A DNA stretch of 64,000 nt. It comes from Turnera subulata (taxonomy: Eukaryota; Streptophyta; Magnoliopsida; Malpighiales; Passifloraceae). A program made the translations under genes and the position numbers. Positions 1-8,095 of this stretch are shown piece after piece. Under the pieces are notes generated by a model. The model was not told where the DNA came from. It saw only the letters and a program-made list of their open reading frames with translations, and searched no databases. The stretch covers positions 44,399 through 108,398 of the forward strand of contig JAKUCV010004788.1 in the NCBI GenBank assembly GCA_028386065.3, written 5' to 3'. Position 1 is the first letter of the stretch; every line of letters begins with the position of its first letter.

Positions 1-757
1 ACACTTAGACATCTAGTAAGTCACAGTTAAATGTTGGAACAGCCAGATGGTAGTCTTATTTTATGGTGCTGGGGGAGAGTGTGCTTGGGGTCTGCTCCCT
101 GTCTGTACCAGTTATTTATATTTAGGCGCTGGGGGAGAGTGTGCTTGGGGTCTGCTCCCTGTCTGTGCCAGTTATACGTGGAGGTACCAGGGCGGGATCC
201 ATGGGCTAGCTAGCTTGACTACCAGGCGACGGCCATCATTTAACTTGTGGTAGGGGCCCTGATAATAAAATTGGAATAGGGTGTCTAGGATCACAAGTGT
301 GTCAATTAAGGTTCGTAAGAACCTTGATTAATTGTTGTGTTGTGACTTGGATTATTTACGGTGTTGTATATGTATATTTGCTTATGGGTTTACCCGGTAG
401 GCACTTCGGACTCACCCCTCACCTGCGGGCTTTCATCCCGTAGGTTGAGTTATTTGTGGTTCAGGTATATTGCATTCTAGACAGGCTGCGGCGTCATCCC
501 TTGGACAGGACTCGGATCCATTAGTTGCATCATGGGTTGCATACAGAGTCATTGTGAGTCGTTAAAGTCTTCCACTACGCATATTATTATTGTTGTTGGG
601 CCATTGGGCCGGTTTTGTTAATATTGATGTTTGTTGTTTTGGGCCGTTGGGCCCGAGGTTTTGTTGTACACACTGTATGCTGAGTCATGTTGGGTTGGGT
701 CGTCACAGTTCCGGCACGTGTTTACTGTGTACGGTAAATACGGGTCGGGGCGCTTCA
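1..757 (+). repeat. Left LTR of LARD, 3' part only
   Basis: Matches 5624-6380 base for base apart from about 18 substitutions, mostly transitions, and ends in CGCTTCA like the right copy. It contains a 60-bp tandem duplication starting at 65 and 125 (GGTGCTGGGGGAGAGTG and GGCGCTGGGGGAGAGTG), also present in the right LTR at 5688 and 5748. Short reading frames across this repeat are not supported as genes. Confidence 0.9.
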
Positions 758-760
758 GTT

Positions 761-772
761 TGGTAGCGGAGC
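761..772 (+). other. Primer binding site of LARD
   Basis: TGGTAGCGGAGC begins 3 nt after the LTR end. It begins with the TGG expected from a tRNA CCA end and resembles the initiator-Met site TGGTATCAGAGC with two mismatches. The same 12-mer is at the primer site of the SIRE-like element (35268-35279, minus strand). Confidence 0.7.
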
Positions 773-1087
773 GGGCGTTAGGTCTTGTTGGGAAGTCTAT
801 GTGTGTTGTTGTCTTGTTTGCATAGTTCGCTCCAGTAGTTTAATATTTTACATCATTTTAGTTAGTGCATTATGGATCCAGTCAAGGGACGCCAGCTGTC
901 GCAGAGCATTCACATAAGAGGTAATGATGCCATAATGTGCGAAAATACAAATATTATTAATATTGCCAATATTTTGATACAAAGGGAAATATTAATATAT
1001 TGATTGCAAACAGAAATATTACATGATATTTTATAAAAAGGGAAATAATACACTGATTTTTAATATTTTATAAAAAGAAAAATACAT
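773..1087 (+). other. LARD leader, no supported gene
   Basis: Begins with about 100 bases of leader. A tiny ATG frame starts at 872 and shows no recognisable gag. After 940 it becomes very AT-rich, with a repeated block TTTTATAAAAAGGGAAAT near 1030 and 1068. The AT-rich part probably serves as the 3' untranslated region of the minus-strand gene that ends at 1088. Confidence 0.5.
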
Positions 1088-1771
1088 TTAATGGTTTGCA
1101 ACGACGTTGACACGGAAGCTGTTTACGTCACTGTTGACGTTGACCGTGACTCTGTCGCTCCACGAGAACCACATGCCGCCTTTGTCGCGCTGACCAGAAA
1201 TCTCGAACCGGTTAGCTTGAGGGAATCGGAGTGGAATCAGACCGTGATCGTCCCGTGGTTGCCATTGCGTCTCCGTCAGAAGAACCATGTTCGGCTTATA
1301 TTGGTTCTTCAAGTCCCTCAGGGTGCGTGAGAACTCCTGTGCACACCTTGCCACTCCTCTGCAGTTCCACACCAGTAGCCGTACCTTTGGCCAGGTTGGA
1401 GGTAGCCGAGTCATTCTGGGTATGCTCTGGGCTGTCATTGCGAGCTGGTAGTAAGCGCCTTGCTCCACAGACTGGCAAGTGGACTCCAGGTTGAACTCTT
1501 GAAGCCTATCCGAGATGAAGAACATCACGGAGTTTGCTGAGCCGTAGTAGGAAGTCCTCAGTGTCCCATGGTCCTCTAGGAAGAACACCTCTTCCATGGG
1601 GGTGACGAAGAATCTTGAGGAGTAGAGCTCGTCGATAAAGACCAGGCGTGGCATTCTGCCGAGCTCGTTCGACAGCTCTTCAGCACGTTCATTGACCATG
1701 CTGTAAGCCAGTCGGTTCCTTCTGCCAAGATTGGCACCTTCGACAAAGAACACCGACGAGGGAGCAGGCAT
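1088..1771 (-). CDS. Antisense accessory protein A (227 aa), C-terminal LINE-endonuclease-like segment
   Basis: Uninterrupted 227-residue ORF on the strand opposite to the LARD. I do not recognise the first ~125 residues. Residues 130-215 resemble the start of the endonuclease/exonuclease/phosphatase domain of plant LINE ORF2: LLVWNCRG (N136), a helix LRDLKNQYKP, VLLTET (E167) and GGMWFSW (198-204). N136 and E167 correspond to metal-binding residues of that fold, but the later catalytic Asp/His region is absent, so nuclease activity is unlikely. A gapless homologue of the same length lies at 29511-30194 in an unrelated copia element, with about 150 of 227 residues identical by my count. A TATA box lies 104 bp upstream of the ATG. 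I infer a self-promoted accessory gene. A domesticated capture from a LINE plus an unknown N-terminal domain is the simplest origin. Function unknown. Confidence 0.75.
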   Translation of the reverse strand: MPAPSSVFFVEGANLGRRNRLAYSMVNERAEELSNELGRMPRLVFIDELYSSRFFVTPMEEVFFLEDHGTLRTSYYGSANSVMFFISDRLQEFNLESTCQSVEQGAYYQLAMTAQSIPRMTRLPPTWPKVRLLVWNCRGVARCAQEFSRTLRDLKNQYKPNMVLLTETQWQPRDDHGLIPLRFPQANRFEISGQRDKGGMWFSWSDRVTVNVNSDVNSFRVNVVANH

Positions 1772-1874
1772 CTTGATTTGGACGTGTGGGGTTTTGTTTT
1801 GAACGTGGTGTTTTCTTTTGCTTTAGCGTTTTGTTGCTTTGATTGCTTTTGGTGATTTACACCTCACCGCTCCT

Positions 1875-1882
1875 CTTTTATA
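1875..1882 (-). promoter_or_regulatory. TATA box for antisense gene A
   Basis: Minus strand reads TATAAAAG, flanked by GTG and AGG, about 104 bp before the ATG at 1771. The homologous gene at 29511 has TATAAATA about 92-99 bp before its ATG, so the spacing is conserved. Confidence 0.6.
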
Positions 1883-2618
1883 CACTTACGGGGAGCGTGA
1901 TTACCGTTTTTGATTTTCAAGATTTTGTTTTTGAATTTTACCGTTGCTTTATTTAATGCTTTGTTACTTTACGCGTTTTCGGGCAACTAAGCAAGTGTTT
2001 TACAGCTCCTTTCTGACTCACGATTTCTTACGCCCTGGCTACCTTGGCGTTTCTTTTGATGGTGTGTCATTATTTTCTTGCATCTTTTATCACAAGCATC
2101 CGTGACCGTTGAGGTTAGACGGATGGGGCCGTATCTCGAGTAGAGCGCACGTGCGACAAGCTCACAGCTGTTCGGACATCGTGGAGAGATGCGAGCTTGA
2201 CAGACGTTTTGGCTTATGCGGAAATTATGAACAAGTGGGTAACGTGTCTTTCGAGGGACACAGGACGATCCCGTGAACATCGCCTTCCGAGTTAACGGGT
2301 ATTTTTTCACGAGGTTAACCGACGTCACCGTTAGTTGTACGGTGCGTTTCGTGATTCGAGGATGTTCACGTCCGATACGAACACCGTTCATGGAAACATG
2401 TTTTGTTTTAATTTCTTTCTGTTTTGATTTTGTTAACTGAGTTTTAATTTTTGATTCCTTCATATTTGATTTTATAATCCTATGGTTGATTTTAATCTGC
2501 CTTGACATGTTTTGTTTTCCTATTTAACACAAGATTTCTTAACACAAGAGAATTTTGATTTAAAAAGGAAATTTATTTTATTTATTTCATAAAGGTGTTA
2601 CAACAGAGAAGAAGTGCT
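1883..2618. other. Upstream region of antisense gene A; no supported gene
   Basis: A minus-strand frame of 173 codons (1987-2508) has no recognisable domain and very biased Lys/Arg composition. I treat it as chance. The stretch separates antisense gene A from the second antisense ORF and probably holds the promoter-distal region of A and the 3' end of the second gene. Confidence 0.4.
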
Positions 2619-2996
2619 CTAAGGAGCTACTTGCTTCTCAAGGTCTTTTACAAGCTGTTGAACGTTCCTTAAGTGCGGGAAGAGCTCCGCGCACGCCAGT
2701 TCAATTTGTGCCACCGCCGAGCTGATCTTCCTCAGGGAGACGTTCAGCTGCGTCAACTTCTGCTGCGGTGTGCTGCTTTCAGCTACCGCCTTGCCCTTCT
2801 TGTCCTCAGCTTTCTTGCCGGCACGCTTCTTCTGTCGCTTTGGGGAGACCACCATGTGCTCCTCCAGACCGATGATGTTGGTCTTGAACCGCTTCTTCAG
2901 AGGCTCTTCATCGGAGCTTGTTGGGAAAGCTGTGCCGCCGATGTAGCTATTGTTCTCAGAGTCTGAAGTCGTTCGAGAACGAAGTGGAGAGTCCAT
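2619..2996 (-). CDS. Second antisense ORF of LARD: small basic, coiled-coil-like protein
   Basis: I chose the ATG at 2996 (MDSPLRSRTTSDS), giving 125 residues; the frame stays open to 3134 without a clear start signal. The N-terminal third is rich in Ser/Asp/Glu. The middle has basic clusters that look like nuclear localisation signals (EEPLKKRFK and SPKRQKKRAGKKAEDKK). The C-terminal part (about 75-125) is a predicted amphipathic helix with Leu/Val spacing (LTQLNVSLRKISSAV, LRNVQQLVKDLEKQV). No family is recognised. TATAAATA lies 35 bp upstream. It sits head to tail with antisense gene A, so the LARD interior looks like a two-gene minus-strand cassette. It could be a fragment of a longer gene. 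Confidence 0.5.
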   Translation of the reverse strand: MDSPLRSRTTSDSENNSYIGGTAFPTSSDEEPLKKRFKTNIIGLEEHMVVSPKRQKKRAGKKAEDKKGKAVAESSTPQQKLTQLNVSLRKISSAVAQIELACAELFPHLRNVQQLVKDLEKQVAP

Positions 2997-3030
2997 GGCT
3001 GAGAATGAATGACTTAGCTGTGAGGTTTGG

Positions 3031-3038
3031 TATTTATA
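3031..3038 (-). promoter_or_regulatory. Possible TATA box for second antisense ORF
   Basis: Minus strand TATAAATA. It lies only about 35 bp from the chosen ATG, which would leave a very short leader, so either the promoter or the chosen start may be wrong. Confidence 0.35.
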
Positions 3039-3169
3039 AGCGGATGAGATGTCGCTTAAGGGTACAAGCGGTAACTCATGTTGTGGTTGGACACCTGGCA
3101 GAGTGTGCCAGAAGCTTATCGTGGTAGGACCCACGGATAAGACGGAATTTCGGGGACGAAATTCTTTTT

Positions 3170-3182
3170 AAGGTGGGTAGAC
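3170..3182 (+). other. Polypurine tract of LARD
   Basis: AAGGTGGGTAGAC directly before the LTR start, preceded by GGGGACGAAATTC. This context is typical of Tekay-type Ty3/gypsy elements. Confidence 0.75.
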
Positions 3183-6100
3183 TGTAACAGCCCGGGTAAA
3201 ATTTTTGATTTTTACCGGGACTGTAGAAGTCGTTTTACCGTGATTTACTGTTGAATTAATCTCGGGTAATTAATTCGAGGTAAATCGGTAGTCGTTTTTC
3301 GAAACCGAGAATTTTCCCGCGCTCGGGAGTGTCTTTCTAACTAACCGAGCCTCGGTTTCCAGTTTCGAGACTTGGTCGACGCTCGGGAGAATTAATCGGA
3401 CTTTCCGAGCCCAAGTTGTATTTTTGGACTCGGGACGGGATTTGTCGGAAAGACGGGAGTATCCCTGCGTTTACGAGATTCTGACGCGAGAATCCGGACC
3501 GCCCGAATGAGGCTTGCCCGAAGCCACTCTTTCTTCTCCTCTTTCCGTTCTCTTCCTCTTTCCCGGTTACGTTTCTTCTCCTCTTTCCCGGGTCTTCCTT
3601 CAGCCGCGCGGGCCCCACCTCTCTTCTTTCTTTTCTTTTTTTTCTCCCCTTCTTTTCTTTTCTCTTTTCTTTTCTTTTCTTCTCCATTTTCCTCCCTCAG
3701 CCGCCATGTCCCGTGACCACTTACCCCTCCACCACTCTCTTGTCCTTTCTTTCCTTTTTCCTCTTTAATTTCTTCCTTTCCACCCGTGAGTAGCGCCCCC
3801 ACTCTCTTCCTTCTTCTTCTCTTTTTCTTCCTCCTCCTTCTCCCTTTTCCCTTCCTGCTCCGGCCTTACCCCTACCGTCCCTCCTCTTCCTCGCTAGACC
3901 CGACAACCTCACAGCCCGCGCCGCCTGCAACCCCACGCCGCCATCCCACCTTCTTCCTCTTCCCACCTTCGCAGCCGCCATCGCCGAGCGAACCAAGCCC
4001 GACGAAGTCGAGTCGCCGCCGCCATCAGGCCGTTTCCTCTCTTCTCTGCCCGTCGCCGACGAACGCCACCAGCTGCCGACGCCCGGACCCGCTGGCCCTT
4101 CCTTCTCCCTCGTCGCCGTCGCCTCGAGCTCCTCTCACACTGCTGTTCGCCGTCCTGTGCCGCTGCCTCACCGTCGCCGTCATCTGCTCATCAAGGTGAG
4201 CATCCACGGGTTGATGGTGACCCGGGTGTGTGTGGCTTGGGTCGGGTTGACCCGACGGTATGGGTGGGCCAGTTGATGTTGTGGGTTGATGTTTGGGCTT
4301 GTATGTTGGGTTTGAAATTTTGGTTTGGGTTTAGCTATTGGGTTTGGTGCTTGTGGGCTGGAGTGAAGTCTGGGCCGGCTGTTTGGGCTCACACCTGGAT
4401 TGCTGGGTGAAGCCTATGCAGTAGACCTGGGCTTGACTATTTGGCCCAGTCTAGAAATTTAAAATAATAATAATAATTATAACTATAATTGTAATAATAA
4501 AAATCTGATATATATATTTCTATGATCAATTCTTTGAAAATTAAAACATGGAAGTAATTTGGGAAATATATATGGCCATTATGGAATATGGAAACAATTA
4601 ATATTTACGCATATGGGAATAATTTGGGAAAATTGTATATGTAAATTAATAAATTCGTATTCATTATCAGAAAATAAGTTAAATGGTTATATTTTCTGGA
4701 AATGGAGTTTTCTAAAGATAATAATACTTGGAAATTATATTTTGGAAAGTATAATATTTTTTATGGAAATATTGTGGAAAATGTATATATATTATAAATT
4801 CCAGAAAAATTCTAGTAACTACTATTTTGAGAAATTATAATCATTTTATGAAATATATTTTGAAAAGAGTTTTAATTAAAGTATGGTACCGAAATTATAT
4901 TCGGAAATACGTACGGTAAATATTTTCGGTAAATGGAAATAATTAGGGATAAGAATCGGGATGGGTTATTACGCAGTTTGGCATCATAGAGTACCGAATA
5001 TGTGCATTTATGTGTATGCATTGTTTTGTTGTATAGGTTATGATATCGAGCAGTTCCTGTGGAACCTGCTTGGACCGATCGATGTTTCTAGAGTTGAGTA
5101 ACCGGCTAAGGTGAGGTTAAGTAAATATTTATTTACATCCCGTGATATCAAGTTGTTGTTTGTCTACTGTGTCCAATGATGCTGGTATGATACTTTGTGG
5201 CTGTGTATGGTTTGTTGTGTGATGAATTATATTGATAATTGTTGCCATCGATGTTGTTGAGAATATTACTACTGATGAGTTGTTGACTATATGTGACATT
5301 GCTGGTGTGAAGCCTTGTGGCAGTGTATGGTTGTTGTGTGAGGTATTAAGTTGATAATTGTTGCCGTTGATGTTGTTGAAATTATTGTTGTTGTGATATA
5401 ATTGATGATGTTGGGATTGTGGATATAAGTAAGATTATTGTAGTTGTTGATTGTAGAATTGTGTGAGTTGAGTACCGGGGGTACTATTATGTGATGACAG
5501 TATGGTATTGATTATTATCCAGACGAGCGGAGAGGCTGCGAGCCTGCTCGGGATAATGAGATAATGGTTGGATGATAGAGATGTAGTAACTAGTCGAGGA
5601 AAAAGGAAATAATAAAATTGAAAACACTTAGACATCTAGTAAGTCACAGTTAAATGTTGGAACAGCCAGATGGTAGTCTTATTTTATGGTGCTGGGGGAG
5701 AGTGTGCTTGGGGTCTGCTCTCTGTCTCTACCAGTTATTTATATTTAGGCGCTGGGGGAGAGTGTGCTTGGGGTCTGCTCCCTGTCTGTGCCAGTTATAC
5801 GTGGAGGTACCAGGGCGGGATCCACGGGCTAGCTAGCTTGACTACCAGGCGACGGCCATCATTTAACTTGTGATAGGGGCCCTGATAATAAAATTGGAAT
5901 AGGGTGTCTAGAATCACAAGTGTGTCAATTAAGGTTCGTGAGAACCTTGATTAATTGTTGTGTTATGACTTGGATTATTTACGGTATTGTATATGTATAT
6001 TTGCTTATGGGTTTACCCGGTGGGCACTTCGGACTCACTCCTCACCTGCGGGCTTTCATCCCGTAGGTTGAGTTATTTGTGGTTCAGGTATATTGCATTC

Positions 6101-6380
6101 CAGACAGGCTGCGGCGTCATCCCTTGGACAGGACTCGGATCCATTAGTTGTATCATGGGTTGCATACAGAGTCATTGTGAGTCGTTAAAGTCTTCCGCTG
6201 CGCATATTATTATTGTTGTTGGGCCATTGGGCCGGTTTTGTTATTATTGATGTTTGTTGTTTTGGGCCGTTGGGCCCGAGCTGTTATTGTACACACTGTA
6301 TGCTGAGTCATGTTGGGTTGGGTCGTCACAGTTCCGGCACGTGTTTACTGTGTACGGTAAATACGGGTCGGGGCGCTTCA
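3183..6380 (+). repeat. Right LTR of LARD (3198 bp)
   Basis: Starts TGTAACAGCCCGGG and ends CGCTTCA. The order is a gypsy-like start with CCCGGG/ACCGGG inverted motifs, a long pyrimidine tract, a GC-rich block (about 3900-4200), an AT-rich block (4440-4970), then the segment shared with the left end of the window (5624-6380). Apparent ORFs (for example 3786-4199, Pro/Ser/Leu-rich) follow base composition and are not supported as genes. The sequence AAGGTGAGC at 4195 could be a splice donor in the transcript leader. Confidence 0.85.
3527..3870 (+). repeat. Long pyrimidine-rich (CT/CTTTT) tract in the LTR
   Basis: About 340 bases composed almost entirely of C and T on the plus strand. It is low-complexity sequence within the LTR, and it generates spurious Lys/Glu-rich (minus) and Phe/Leu/Ser-rich (plus) reading frames. 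Confidence 0.8.
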
Positions 6381-7933
6381 TGCTTGTTACCCGAGAAACT
6401 GCTGCATATAATTGTCCGTGCAAAAATACTTGTTTAGGAAGGTATAAACCAACATTCCTTAATGATTGGCCTTGACTTTTGTTAATTGTCAAGGCATAAC
6501 ATATAGCAACTGGGAACTGTCGTCTCTTCAACTTGATTGGCCACTTTGTGTCGGTTGTCATTACCATCTTGGGAATGTATACTTTACTATCCACGGCATC
6601 ATCTAACATTTTTTCTGCCTCAATAAACCATTTCCCCAATTGTGTCACGATCAGTCTTGTTCCATTGCAGAGACCCATCATTGGATTGATATTGTAGAGG
6701 AGCATTATTAGAAGCCCGACCTTTAGTTTCAATACATGGTTAGGTAAACCTGGGGCCTTTATATTATTTAAGAATTCTACTAGATAAAGCATGTCATGCT
6801 CTGGAATGGTGGCCGATTGCTTGCAAATGTTGTCACTGCTTAGATAACCTTGTTCTTCTCCTTTCAATTTTGTTCATGTTGTACTCGTTCAACTCTGTCA
6901 CGACATCATTTGTTGGTGCTAAAATTTCCCGTTCGCCCAAATATTTTGCATCTTTTTGGTGGGCTGTGAAATTTGGACACGTTGAACGGAATATTGTCTC
7001 AAATGCATTCTCTTTGTGTTTTAGTAGCATGTCATCGGGAATCTTAATCCACCCATCATCTCCGTGTGTGATTTCGGTACCATTACCAATATTAATGATC
7101 CATTCCGCAAATTTTTTTATGGCCTCTACCTCATTTATGTTGCATGTTTTCTTTTAGCTCTAGTTCTTGTACTTGTTGCCAATTGTAGGCTTGTTTGATT
7201 GAAGCGTTGATTATTTCTTCACGGCATCCTTTTTGGACAACTGGTAAAATTTGCCTGAAATCTCCACCTAATACTGTTGTTATTCCTTCGAATAACCTTT
7301 CTTCACTGTGAGGGTGACTACTCCATATAATGTCTTTGTGAGTTCTGTCTGGGCTTTCAAAGCAAAACTTGTTTGCCGTTGGTGCTTCATCCCATATAAT
7401 GAGTGATGTTTCCCTTAGTAACTCTGCAAGTTGAGATCCTTGCTTGATCTTGCAAGTTGTATCTAATGTTGGATTTAATGGGATATGGAATCTTGAATGT
7501 GCAGTTCTGTCCCTGGTAGAAGAAGAGAAGCAATACTTGAAGAAGCAACAGCAAGCACAATTTTACGCTTAGATCTGAGATAATATACTATTGTCTTCCA
7601 CAAATATGACTTCCCAGTTCCTCCATACCCACTAATGAAAAACGTTCTCCCCAAATTGTTTTCAATTGATTCCGTAACTGCTTTGAACGCGGATGTTTGT
7701 CCCAGATTCATATTTTGATGTAACTTCTGAAATTCTTCCTGCATCTGTACTGCATTATAACTCATTTCCTCCATCAGTAATTGGTTGGACAGTACATTGC
7801 TTCTTCTAAGCTCTGGAGATGGGAGTTGGAAATCTTTATTTGATCTTCCACTTCTCAGCAATATTACTCTCAATATGTGCCAATGTTGTGTTCTTAAATG
7901 TTCAACTTCTACTTGCATGTTTGGACATCTCAT
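6381..7933 (-). pseudogene. Helitron RepHel, helicase part (PIF1-like), truncated by the LARD
   Basis: Fragments of a PIF1-family Helitron helicase in several frames. In order on the minus strand: Walker A GYGGTGKSYLWKT (near 7640-7600), Walker B LIIWDEAP (near 7400), GGDFRQILPVV (near 7250), LAPTNDVV (near 6920), then LKVGLLIMLLYNINP and GLCNGTRLIV (6720-6650), ALTINKSQGQSL (6500-6460) and GQLYAAVSRVTS ending at 6381. After VTS the frame runs into LTR sequence, so the LARD inserted here and the last helicase residues and the Helitron 3' end are off the left side. Several frameshifts make it non-functional. It is the C-terminal half of the Rep-helicase protein that copies Helitrons by rolling circle. 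Confidence 0.9.
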
Positions 7934-8095
7934 TGTCTTCTAAATCTGATATAATAAATCTTCACATAGTAAATCTACATTTTTCTCCCATAATCTATTA
8001 CCATCAGATACCTCACAATGGATTAATATGGATGCAAATAGTTCTCGTAGTTGTATGCCAGTTGCCCATCTTGAAACTTCTTGTAAACAGCTGTC

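Larger units (their letters stand above)
1..6380 (+). mobile_element. Non-autonomous long-LTR retrotransposon (LARD-like, Ty3-type), left end outside window
   Basis: Direct repeats at 1-757 and 5624-6380 are nearly identical (I count about 18 substitutions in 757 bases). The left copy is followed by a primer-binding-site-like sequence at 761. A gypsy-type polypurine tract ends at 3182 and an LTR begins TGTAACAGCCCGGG at 3183. The right LTR is therefore 3183-6380 (3198 bp), and the left LTR starts outside the window. The interior (758-3182) is only 2.4 kb and has no gag, RT, RNase H or integrase. It holds two minus-strand ORFs. Long LTRs, conserved priming sites and no pol define a LARD. The polypurine context and TGTAACA start resemble Tekay-type chromoviruses, which is my inference for its helper. 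It interrupts a Helitron helicase gene at 6380/6381. Confidence 0.85.

Noticed and set aside
1987..2508. 173-codon minus-strand ORF in the LARD interior
   Set aside because: No recognisable domain, Lys/Arg-biased composition, and no promoter-like element found for it.
3337..4199. Several Lys/Glu/Arg-rich or Pro/Ser/Leu-rich ORFs up to 137 codons
   Set aside because: Low-complexity translation of the pyrimidine tract and GC-rich block in the LARD LTR.
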